From the NCBI GenBank assembly GCA_026985785.1, contig JALSPT010000112.1, positions 1-12,058 of the forward strand: 12,058 nucleotides of DNA, written 5' to 3'. Origin of the DNA: Anaerolineales bacterium. GTDB taxonomy: Bacteria; Chloroflexota; Anaerolineae; Anaerolineales; DRMV01. The notes beneath the pieces are model-generated. The model was not told the DNA's origin, made no database searches, and saw only the letters and a program-made list of their open reading frames with translations. Positions 1 through 6,973 of the stretch are shown one piece after another. The first letter of the stretch is position 1; every line of letters begins with the position of its first letter. Position numbers and translations under genes: made by a program.

Positions 1-2
1 AT

Positions 3-350
3 GAGTTCCGCCTGGGGGCGTGGAACACCAGCGAGATCGGCGCGGTGGTGCACGCTTTCGTGGCCGAAGGCAATGACCCACATCGCGCCTGGGTGGTGCC
101 TTACCCCTACTGGGTCGATACCCGCTTGGTGGCCATCAACGCAGGCATCTTCCCATCCGTTCCCGACACCGCTCTGCCACCGCAACAACTGGAAAGCACA
201 CAAAGCATCCCGCCGCCTAAACTGTTCATCCTCAAGCCCGAAGATGCCGATAGCCTGAACACCCTCCGCCGCCTGTACCCCAACGGCATCCAGCGCCTGC
301 ACCACAGCCCAGTGCCGGGCAAGGATTTCGTGATTTTTACCGTGCCATGA
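3..350 (+). CDS. C-terminal fragment of a large GT39-like membrane glycosyltransferase (5' end outside window)
   Basis: The reading frame is open from the window edge and ends at TGA 348-350, giving 115 visible residues. What is seen is a soluble tail with no membrane segment. It contains NTSEIG near the start, then RAWVVPYPYWVDTRLVAINAG, and it ends in VIFTVP. This tail resembles the extracytoplasmic C-terminal domain of long GT39/PMT_2-type proteins common in Chloroflexota, whose catalytic multi-membrane part would lie upstream of the window. It is 13 bases upstream of another GT39-containing gene on the same strand, so the two are probably co-transcribed and may act in the same cell-surface glycosylation pathway. 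The family assignment rests on recognition of the tail only. The frame-1 ATG at position 1 belongs to a different, spurious frame. Confidence 0.6.
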   Translation, partial: EFRLGAWNTSEIGAVVHAFVAEGNDPHRAWVVPYPYWVDTRLVAINAGIFPSVPDTALPPQQLESTQSIPPPKLFILKPEDADSLNTLRRLYPNGIQRLHHSPVPGKDFVIFTVP

Positions 351-363
351 GGGCTTCGCCGCC

Positions 364-3300
364 ATGAACACGTCACCTTCCCCGAAAACCCGCTCCGCGC
401 TCCGCCACCGACCCGCGCCCTGGCTATACGAAGCCGCCCTGGTGCTCGTGCTCCTTTTGGCGCTCTATCTGCGCGTCACCGGCCAAAATTGGGACGGCGA
501 GCAGCACCTGCACCCCGACGAGCGCTTCCTCACCATGGTCGCCAGTGCCATCCAGCCGGTGGATAGCCTGCGGGCGTACTTCGATACTGCCCACTCCTCT
601 CTCAACCCCGCCAACCGCGGCTTTGGCTTCTATGTGTACGGCACGCTGCCGCTGTTCGTGACCCGCTATGTCGCTCAGGCGGTCCACAAAACCGGCTATG
701 GGCAAATTCACCTCGTCGGGCGCACCCTCTCCGCCCTGGCCGATCTGCTGCTGGTCTTCCTGGTGTACTTGCTGGGGGCGCGGCTGTTCGACCGCCGTGT
801 GGGGCTGGTCGCTGCTGCGCTGAGCGCGTTCACCGTGACCGAGATTCAGCAAGCCCATTTCTTCACGGTGGACAACTTCTTCAACCTGTTCACCTTCCTC
901 AGCGTGGTATTGGCGGTGGAGATCGCCCGCCAACCCGGCAAACGCCCTCTCCAAGCCGATTGGCCGCTGTTTTTGGGCTTCGGGCTGGCCTATGGGGCGG
1001 CGATGGCCTCCAAAGTGAGCGCCGCACCGGTGGCCGTGCTGCTGCCTGCCGCCGCGCTGATACGCTTCGCCCGCTACGAAGCCGCCGAGCAGCGCGCCCA
1101 AACGCCGTGGCTGTTTGGTCTGCTGGGAATGGGCGGCCTGGTCTCGCTGCTCACCTTCCGCATCCTGCAACCGTATGCCTTCGCCGGGCCGGGCTTCTTC
1201 AGCGGCATCGATCACCAATGGCTGGCCAACCTGAAAGCCCTCAAAGCCCAGGCCAGCGGCAGTGCCGACTTCCCCCCGGCGATGCAGTGGGCGCGCCGCC
1301 CGTGGTGGTTTGCCGGGCAAAACCTCACCCTGTGGGGCACGGGGCTGGCTTTTGGCCTCGCGGCCTGGGCCGGCGCGGCGTGGATGGGCTGGCGGCTGGC
1401 GCGCCGCCGCGAATCCGCCGCCGCGGCCCTGCTGTGGGGCTGGACGCTGCTCTATTTCGCCTGGCAATCCTCGCTGTGGAACCCCACCATGCGTTACCTG
1501 CTGCCGGTTTACCCCGGGCTGGCGATCATCGCCGCCTGGCTGGGCGTCCGGCTGCTGGATCGCGCTCCTAGCCGTCGCAAGCGCCTGGCCGTCGTGCTCG
1601 GCATCGGGGTCGTGCTGAGCCTCACCGCAGCGTGGGCTTTCGCCTTCGTGAGCATCTACCACCGCCCGCACTCCCGCATCGCGGCCACGGCATGGATGTT
1701 CCGGCACATCCCCGGCCCGGTCACCCTCACCATCCGCACGCCCGAAGGGGAGGCCGTTCCACAATTGCTGCCCGTCCCCAAAGACCAGGTGCTGGAGCCT
1801 GACGCGCCGCTCAGCATCACCTTCACCGCTCGCGCCAGCGGCGCGCTGCAGGCCGTGTCCCTCTACCGTCTGGTGGCCGTCACACCGGAAGACGTCGTCC
1901 CCCTGCGCCTCACCGCCTCGTTGGAAACCTTGGGGCAATCCACCCCCCCGGTAACCACCACGCTGGAAGCGACGCCCCTGCCCACCGCCGCAACCGCGCC
2001 CCAAAACCTCACCATCGCCCTGCCCGCCGTCACCCTGAAGAAGGGCGCGCCGTACACCCTCACCCTGAGCGTGAACCGCGGCCGGGTATGGGTGCTCGGC
2101 CCTGCCGTCGCCAACGAAACCTCCTGGGACGATGGCCTGCCCCTGCGCATGGCGGGCTACGACCCCTTCGGCGGCATCTACCAGGGGCTGAACTTCGAAA
2201 TGTACTGGGACGACGACGTCAAGAAACGCGGGCGGATGGAAAACATCCTCGCCGGGGCGGACTACATTTTCATCACCTCCAGCCGCCAGTGGGGCAGCCT
2301 GCCCCGCCTGCCGGAGCGTTACCCCCTGGTGAACACCTACTACCGCCACCTGATGGGCTGCCCGGCGTGGTGGACGGTGGAACATTGCTACGATGTGGCC
2401 CAGGTGGGCACCTTCCACGGCGATTTGGGCTACGACCTGGTCGCCGTGTTCGAGTCCGACCCTACGCTGGGGGGCATCCGCATCAACGACCAACCGGCGG
2501 AAGAAGCCTTCACGGTGTACGACCACCCCAAAGTGTTCGTCTTCCGCAAGAACTGGCAGGCTTACAACGCCGCCCATGTGCGCGCGGTATTGGGCAGCGT
2601 GGATCTGGATCATGTGATGCACATCCTGCCGGGGGAAGCGCCGCCCCACCCCGCCAACCTGCTGCTACCGCCCGCCCGTTGGGGTTTGCAGCAAATCAGC
2701 GGCACTTTCCGGCACCTGTTCCCCGAGGGCAACCCGCTCAACCGCTGGGAGGCGCTGGGGGTGGTGGCCTGGTATCTGCTCATCCTGCTGCTGGGCTGGC
2801 TGGCATGGCCGCTGCTGCGCCCCTTCATGCGCGCCTTCCCCGATGGCGGCTACCCCGCGGCGCGCCTCGCGGGGATGCTGCTGTTTGCCTACGCCGCCTG
2901 GCTGTGGGGTTCGGCGGGGCTGCGGGTGAGCCGGGGGGCGTTGTTGGGGCTGCTGCTGGCGCTGGCCGCCCTCTCGGCGCTGGCCGCCCGCCTGCAATGG
3001 CGCGGCCTGCGTGACGAAATCCGTCGGCGCAAGCGCGAAATCCTGTGGGCGGAACTCTTCTTCCTGGCCTTCTTCCTGCTGGATCTGTACATCCGTTGGC
3101 AAAACCCCGACCTGTGGCACCCGTGGAAAGGCGGCGAGAAGCCCATGGATTTGTCGTACTTCACCGCGGTGCTGAAAAGCGCCACTTTCCCGCCTTACGA
3201 CCCGTGGTTTGCCCACGGCTACATCAATTATTACTACTGGGGCTTCGTGCTGGTGGGGATGCCGGTCAAGTTGCTGGGTATTGCACCGGCGTTTGCCTAC

Positions 3301-5133
3301 AACCTGGTGCTGCCCACGCTGTTCGCCACGGTGGCGCTGGTCGCGTTCGCGCTGGCCAGGGGGCTGTATGCCGCTTGGGGAAGGCGCAGCCCGCGGCCGC
3401 GCCTGGTGGGGCTGGCCGGTGCGGTCGCGCTGGTGTTGCTTGGCAACCTGGGCACGGTGAAGATGCTGTGGCAGGGTTTCCAGAAAACCGTGGCGCCCGG
3501 CGGCCAAATTGCCCATGCCAACCTGCTGCAGCACATCGGATGGGGCGTGGTGGGTTTCCTGCACGTCTTGAGCGGCGCGCACCTGCCTTACGGCATCGGC
3601 GACTGGTACTGGCTACCCAGCCGCGCCATCCCCGCCCCCGGTGAAGTCGAGCCGATCACCGAGTTTCCCTTCTTTACCTTCCTTTATGCCGACCTGCACG
3701 CCCATCTGATGGCTTTGGGGCTCACCCTACTCGCCCTGCTGTGGAGTGTGGGGCTGGTGCTCTGGACGCGGAAACATCAGCCGGGCTGGCGCTGGTGGAG
3801 TGGGACGCTGGTCTGGGGCGGGCTGGTCATCGGCGCGCTGCGCCCCACCAACACGTGGGATCTGCCGACCTACCTGGGGCTGGGCGCGCTGGCCGCGGCG
3901 TATGCGGCCTGGCAAAGCGCCTCTCAGGCCGGGTGGAAGCGCCGCGCCGGGCGGGCGCTGGCCGCGGCTGCGTGGCTGGTGGCGCTGGCGCTGCTGCTCT
4001 ACCAACCCTACGCCCGCTGGTACGAGCAGGGCTATACGAAATTCGGCATCTGGCACGGCACCCACACGCCGCTGGCATCGTACTTCGTCCACTGGGGGTT
4101 GTTCCTCTTCGTGCTGATTTCCTGGCTGCTGTGGGAAACGCGCCGCTGGCTGGCCGAAACGCCCGCCGTGGCCGGGCTGGCATGGTGGTTGAAGCAAGGA
4201 CGCACCTGGGGCGTGAGCGCTGCCGTGCTGACCGCGGCGCTGGCCGTGGGAATCGCCGTGGGCTTTCATGCCCCCATCGCCTGGCTGGTGGTGCCCTTGC
4301 TGGCCTGGGTCGGCGCGCTGCTCTTGCGCCCCCGGCAGCCCTTGCCGCGGCAAATCGTGCTGGTGCTGTTCGGCGCCGGCCTGGCGCTGACCCTGCTGGT
4401 GGAAATCGTCGTCCTGGCCGGCGACATCGCCCGCATGAACACGGTGTTCAAGTTCTACTTCCAGGTGTGGACGCTGTTCAGCATCGCCGCGGCGGTGGCG
4501 TTGGGAGACCTGATGGCCACGGCCTGCCGTCAGCGCCCGCGCCTGCGGAAAGGCTGGGGAGTTGCGCTCGCCGCCTTGGTGTGGGGAGCGGCGCTGTTCC
4601 CCGTGCTCGGCGGCGCTGCAAAAATGCAAGACCGCATGGCGCCCGAAGCCCCGCATACCCTGGACGGCATGGCCTACATGCGCTACGCCCATTATTTCGA
4701 CGCCAACGCCGACATGGACCTCAGCCAGGATTACGCCGCCATCCGTTGGCTACAGCAACACGCCTTAGGCACCCCGGTCATCGTCGAAGGCAACACGGTG
4801 GAATACCGCTGGGGCACGCGCTTCACCATTTACACCGGCCTGCCCGGCGTGGTGGGATGGAACTGGCACGAACGCCAGCAGCGCGGCGTGGTCGATCCTA
4901 CCTGGGTGGAACAACGGGTTGCCGAAATCGCCCAATTCTACACCACCACCGACCCGCAACAAGCCCTCGCCTTCCTGCGCAAGTACGGCGTGCGCTACAT
5001 CATCGTCGGACAATTGGAACGGGCTTACTATCCGGGCCCCGGCTTACAAAAATTCGCCCAGGAAAACGGCATTTTGTGGCACAAGGTGTTTCAGACTGGC
5101 AACACGGAGATTTTCGAAGTATGGCCGCCGTAA
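364..5133 (+). CDS. Giant membrane protein: GT39 (PMT_2) module fused to a DUF2298/YYY module
   Basis: The 1589-residue protein probably transfers sugar from a lipid carrier at the outer face of the membrane; donor and acceptor are unknown. Seen: a first membrane helix at about 22-39, then HPDER at 50-54 (the acidic first-loop motif of GT39), FTVDNFFNLF further on, and about ten membrane helices to residue ~432. An extracytoplasmic region runs from ~433 to ~790 and contains ETSWDDGLPL from 585. Helices resume at about 796. The second module has GGEKPMD (923-929), YYYWG (956-960), ADLHAH (1109-1114), RPTNTWDLPTY (1160-1170) and RMNTVFKFYFQVW (1357-1369). A soluble tail holds EGNTVEYRWGTRF and WNWHE (1499-1503). 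These second-module motifs are hallmarks of the Chloroflexi/archaeal YYY family, generally regarded as GT-C-like. The start has a weak GAGGG (349-353) overlapping the previous stop. The end overlaps the downstream deacylase gene. Confidence 0.88.
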   Translation: MNTSPSPKTRSALRHRPAPWLYEAALVLVLLLALYLRVTGQNWDGEQHLHPDERFLTMVASAIQPVDSLRAYFDTAHSSLNPANRGFGFYVYGTLPLFVTRYVAQAVHKTGYGQIHLVGRTLSALADLLLVFLVYLLGARLFDRRVGLVAAALSAFTVTEIQQAHFFTVDNFFNLFTFLSVVLAVEIARQPGKRPLQADWPLFLGFGLAYGAAMASKVSAAPVAVLLPAAALIRFARYEAAEQRAQTPWLFGLLGMGGLVSLLTFRILQPYAFAGPGFFSGIDHQWLANLKALKAQASGSADFPPAMQWARRPWWFAGQNLTLWGTGLAFGLAAWAGAAWMGWRLARRRESAAAALLWGWTLLYFAWQSSLWNPTMRYLLPVYPGLAIIAAWLGVRLLDRAPSRRKRLAVVLGIGVVLSLTAAWAFAFVSIYHRPHSRIAATAWMFRHIPGPVTLTIRTPEGEAVPQLLPVPKDQVLEPDAPLSITFTARASGALQAVSLYRLVAVTPEDVVPLRLTASLETLGQSTPPVTTTLEATPLPTAATAPQNLTIALPAVTLKKGAPYTLTLSVNRGRVWVLGPAVANETSWDDGLPLRMAGYDPFGGIYQGLNFEMYWDDDVKKRGRMENILAGADYIFITSSRQWGSLPRLPERYPLVNTYYRHLMGCPAWWTVEHCYDVAQVGTFHGDLGYDLVAVFESDPTLGGIRINDQPAEEAFTVYDHPKVFVFRKNWQAYNAAHVRAVLGSVDLDHVMHILPGEAPPHPANLLLPPARWGLQQISGTFRHLFPEGNPLNRWEALGVVAWYLLILLLGWLAWPLLRPFMRAFPDGGYPAARLAGMLLFAYAAWLWGSAGLRVSRGALLGLLLALAALSALAARLQWRGLRDEIRRRKREILWAELFFLAFFLLDLYIRWQNPDLWHPWKGGEKPMDLSYFTAVLKSATFPPYDPWFAHGYINYYYWGFVLVGMPVKLLGIAPAFAYNLVLPTLFATVALVAFALARGLYAAWGRRSPRPRLVGLAGAVALVLLGNLGTVKMLWQGFQKTVAPGGQIAHANLLQHIGWGVVGFLHVLSGAHLPYGIGDWYWLPSRAIPAPGEVEPITEFPFFTFLYADLHAHLMALGLTLLALLWSVGLVLWTRKHQPGWRWWSGTLVWGGLVIGALRPTNTWDLPTYLGLGALAAAYAAWQSASQAGWKRRAGRALAAAAWLVALALLLYQPYARWYEQGYTKFGIWHGTHTPLASYFVHWGLFLFVLISWLLWETRRWLAETPAVAGLAWWLKQGRTWGVSAAVLTAALAVGIAVGFHAPIAWLVVPLLAWVGALLLRPRQPLPRQIVLVLFGAGLALTLLVEIVVLAGDIARMNTVFKFYFQVWTLFSIAAAVALGDLMATACRQRPRLRKGWGVALAALVWGAALFPVLGGAAKMQDRMAPEAPHTLDGMAYMRYAHYFDANADMDLSQDYAAIRWLQQHALGTPVIVEGNTVEYRWGTRFTIYTGLPGVVGWNWHERQQRGVVDPTWVEQRVAEIAQFYTTTDPQQALAFLRKYGVRYIIVGQLERAYYPGPGLQKFAQENGILWHKVFQTGNTEIFEVWPP

Positions 5134-5627
5134 AAAAGAACAACGTTACCCGTCTGTTGGAGAAGCGCGGCGTGCCCTACACGGCTTACGAACTGCCGCC
5201 GGAAAAGTTGGGGGCGCTGGAAACCGCGCGCCTGCTGCACGTGCCGCCGGAACGGGTTTTCAAAACCATCGTGGTCACCCGGAAGCAAGGCAAACCCATC
5301 CTGGCCGTGGTTTCGGCCCTGCAAGAGGTCGATCTGAAAGCCGTGGCCAAAGCGGTCGGGGAAAAGAAGGTCTTTCTGCCCTCGCAGAAAGAAGCCGAGC
5401 GCCTGACCGGCCTGCTGGCAGGCGGCATTTCCCCCTTGGCGCTGCTGGGGCGCGGTTTTACCGTCTTGCTGGATGAAAGTGCCACCCAAGCCGACTTCCT
5501 CCACGTTTCCGGTGGACAGCGAGGGCTGAATGTGCGCCTGGCGGTGAAAGACTTCATTCGGCTGACCGGGGCACGCGTAGCGCCTATCGGGCGTACCTTG
5601 TCACCTTCAGATATAAAAAAACCATAA
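5121..5627 (+). CDS. ybaK: YbaK/EbsC-family aminoacyl-tRNA deacylase (Cys-tRNA(Pro) type)
   Basis: The 168-residue protein matches the usual YbaK length. The family hydrolyses mischarged tRNA in trans, classically Cys-tRNA(Pro), in the cytoplasm. Seen: an N-terminal segment VTRLLEKRGVPYTAYEL, then ERVFKTIVV with K48 in the position of the conserved lysine of YbaK, GKPILAVV at 58-65, GGISPL at 101-106, VLLDES at 115-120 and VSGGQRGL at 129-136. All fit the YbaK fold. The frame stays open far upstream, but that part is a shadow of the giant membrane gene. ATG 5121 is the start that gives a complete YbaK domain, with GGAG at 5106-5109 as a modest ribosome site. It overlaps the preceding gene by 13 bases, so translation is probably coupled. 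Whether the substrate is Cys-tRNA(Pro) or another mischarged tRNA (as in the ProX or YeaK branches) cannot be settled here. Confidence 0.9.
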   Translation: MAAVKKNNVTRLLEKRGVPYTAYELPPEKLGALETARLLHVPPERVFKTIVVTRKQGKPILAVVSALQEVDLKAVAKAVGEKKVFLPSQKEAERLTGLLAGGISPLALLGRGFTVLLDESATQADFLHVSGGQRGLNVRLAVKDFIRLTGARVAPIGRTLSPSDIKKP

Positions 5628-5645
5628 ACAAGCGCAAAAGGCACC

Positions 5646-5675
5646 TTGCGGGCAGCAACCCTTCTCTTCTATACT
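5646..5675 (+). promoter_or_regulatory. Possible sigma-70-type promoter for the aap operon
   Basis: TATACT at 5670-5675 matches five of six bases of the -10 consensus. TTGCGG at 5646-5651 is a poor -35 (only TTG matches), with an 18-base spacer. It lies in the 149-base gap between the deacylase gene and aapJ and would give a leader of about 95 bases. The -35 is weak, so this is a suggestion only. Confidence 0.35.
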
Positions 5676-5686
5676 TTACTCATCCC

Positions 5687-5745
5687 CCTTGCGGCTTGTT
5701 GTCAAGCATCGTTCAAGGCCGGACGGGGTTAAGGCAAGTAACTCC
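5687..5745 (+). promoter_or_regulatory. Structured 5' leader of aapJ (nested hairpin plus second hairpin)
   Basis: Two adjacent structures can be drawn. The first pairs CCTTG 5687-5691 with CAAGG 5714-5718 and encloses GCTTG 5694-5698 with CAAGC 5703-5707 around a TTGT loop. The second pairs GGGGTTA 5725-5731 with TAACTCC 5739-5745, with one G-U pair and a 7-base loop. It is followed by a T-rich run up to the ribosome site. No known riboswitch class is recognised. The second hairpin plus the T-rich run could act as a weak attenuator, or all of this could be incidental. Confidence 0.3.
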
Positions 5746-5762
5746 CACTTTCATTTTCTCTT

Positions 5763-5772
5763 AAGGAGGAGG
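5763..5772 (+). promoter_or_regulatory. Strong ribosome binding site of aapJ
   Basis: AAGGAGGAGG is a near-perfect, extended Shine-Dalgarno sequence ending four bases before ATG 5777. It is the strongest in the window. This fits a protein needed in excess, as ABC binding proteins usually are, and it fixes the aapJ start. Confidence 0.8.
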
Positions 5773-5776
5773 TCGT

Positions 5777-6892
5777 ATGACAAAGCGCGTGTTCTATCTT
5801 TTAGGGGTGTTGGTTGTGCTCGGTATGCTTTTGGCCGCTTGCGGCAGTACCGGCCAGAGCAACCAGCCCCAGGCTGTGAAGACCGTCGTCGTCACCGTGC
5901 AGGCCCCCGCAAAGGGCGGAGAGTCCCCCAGCGGCTTTGGCGAAACGCTGAAGACCGTGAAAGACCGCGGCTACCTGATCTGCGGCGTGAACGCCCAGTT
6001 GCCCGGCTTCGGCTATGTGGACGATCAGGGCAATTACAAAGGCTTCGATGTGGACTTCTGCCACGCGGTGGCTGCCGCCATCTTCGGCGACCCCAGCAAG
6101 GTGGAATTTCGCCCGCTGACCGCCAAGGAACGCTTCACCGCCCTGCAGACCGGCGAAATCGACGTCCTCATCCGCAACACCACCTGGACGCTGACCCGCG
6201 ACACCGAACTGGGTGCCAACTTTGCGCCGACCACCTTCTACGATGGTCAGGGCATCATGGTGCGCAAGGACAGCGGCATCACCAAACTGGAAGACCTCGA
6301 AGGCGCCAAGATCTGCGTGGCCACCGGCACCACCACCGAACTGAACCTGGCCGACCAGATGGCCGCCCACAACATTGACTACACCCCCGTGGTCTTCGAA
6401 ACCGCCGACCAGGTGTTTGGCGCTTACGAAGAAGGCCGCTGCGACGCGGTGACCACCGACAAATCCGGCCTGGTCTCCCGCCGTGTGACCTTGAAGAACC
6501 CCGACGACCATGTGATCCTGGACATCACCCTCTCCAAAGAGCCGCTGGGCCCGGTGGTCCGCCAGGGCGACGACCAGTGGTTCGACATCATCAAATGGGT
6601 CGTCTTCGCCACCTTCACCGGCGAGGAAATGGGCATCAACTCCAAGAACGTCGATCAGATTAAAGCCAGCACCAACAACCCCAATGTCAAGAAATTCCTC
6701 GGCCTGGAAGGCGAAATGGGCCAGAAACTGGGCTTGAGCGACGACTGGGCCTACAACATCATCAAGATGGTGGGCAACTACGCCGAGATCTACGATCGCA
6801 ACCTCGGCCCCGGCACGCCCTTCAACCTGCCGCGCGGCCTGAATGCCTCGTGGAAGGATGGCGGCCTGCTTTACGCTCCGCCCATTCGGTAA
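5777..6892 (+). CDS. aapJ: Amino-acid ABC transporter substrate-binding lipoprotein, AapJ/BztA type
   Basis: The 371-residue protein captures L-amino acids outside the membrane and delivers them to the AapQM permease. Seen: a lipoprotein signal with hydrophobic core (residues 5-19) and lipobox LAAC with Cys22, then a flexible polar stretch to about residue 50. The family-3 binding domain follows, with ICGVNAQLPGFGYVD, GFDVDFCHAVAAAIFGDP, RNTTWTLTRD (133-142), TGTTTELNLAD, KEPLGPVVRQGDDQWF (254-269) and a C-terminal GLLYAPPIR. RNTTWTLTRD and GDDQWFD are typical of the general amino-acid binders AapJ, BztA and YhdW and separate them from HisJ-like proteins. In Proteobacteria AapJ is a free periplasmic protein. 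Here a lipid anchor is predicted, consistent with a cell that tethers its binding proteins. It is the first gene of a J-Q-M-P set. The exact amino-acid preference cannot be read from the sequence. Confidence 0.94.
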   Translation: MTKRVFYLLGVLVVLGMLLAACGSTGQSNQPQAVKTVVVTVQAPAKGGESPSGFGETLKTVKDRGYLICGVNAQLPGFGYVDDQGNYKGFDVDFCHAVAAAIFGDPSKVEFRPLTAKERFTALQTGEIDVLIRNTTWTLTRDTELGANFAPTTFYDGQGIMVRKDSGITKLEDLEGAKICVATGTTTELNLADQMAAHNIDYTPVVFETADQVFGAYEEGRCDAVTTDKSGLVSRRVTLKNPDDHVILDITLSKEPLGPVVRQGDDQWFDIIKWVVFATFTGEEMGINSKNVDQIKASTNNPNVKKFLGLEGEMGQKLGLSDDWAYNIIKMVGNYAEIYDRNLGPGTPFNLPRGLNASWKDGGLLYAPPIR

Positions 6893-6904
6893 CCTTGCAT
6901 TACC

Positions 6905-6942
6905 GGGAAGGGAAGCGCCTCAGGCGCTCCCCTTCCCTTTTT
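6905..6942 (+). terminator. Intrinsic terminator between aapJ and aapQ
   Basis: A long hairpin has arms 6905-6919 and 6923-6937 (GGGAAGGG and AGCGCC pairing with their complements, one A/C mismatch) and a TCA loop. TTTTTGTTTT follows directly. It lies inside the operon, 13 bases after the aapJ stop. It is probably a partial terminator and/or a 3' stabiliser of the aapJ message that lowers expression of the membrane genes. Confidence 0.9.
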
Positions 6943-6962
6943 GTTTTATCCGAACCCGTCCT

Positions 6963-6968
6963 CGGAGG
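6963..6968 (+). promoter_or_regulatory. Ribosome binding site that fixes the aapQ start
   Basis: CGGAGG lies five bases before ATG 6974. The same frame is open from TTG 6941, but that codon sits in the T-run of the terminator and has no ribosome site. ATG 6974 is therefore the start. Confidence 0.8.
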
Positions 6969-6973
6969 TTGGC

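Noticed and set aside
424..2649. Minus-strand open frame of 741 codons antisense to the giant membrane gene
   Set aside because: Its composition is Gln/Gly/Arg/His-rich with no domain. It mirrors the GC-biased codons of the + strand gene, which has clear motifs. It is a shadow frame.
3727..4692. Minus-strand open frame of 321 codons
   Set aside because: It is antisense to the DUF2298 region, is Gln/Gly/Pro/His-rich and low in complexity, and has no recognisable motif.
3741..5120. Long upstream extension of the deacylase frame
   Set aside because: It lies wholly inside the YYY module in another frame, is Arg/Ala/Gly-rich, and has no relation to YbaK. The real protein begins at ATG 5121.
5699..5727. 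TTGTCA at 5699-5704 as a -35 box for aapJ
   Set aside because: No acceptable -10 box is found 16-18 bases downstream (GACGGG there). TATACT at 5670 is a better candidate.
6941..6973. TTG start giving aapQ eleven more residues
   Set aside because: The TTG lies within the T-run of the terminator hairpin and lacks a ribosome site. ATG 6974 has CGGAGG at the right distance.
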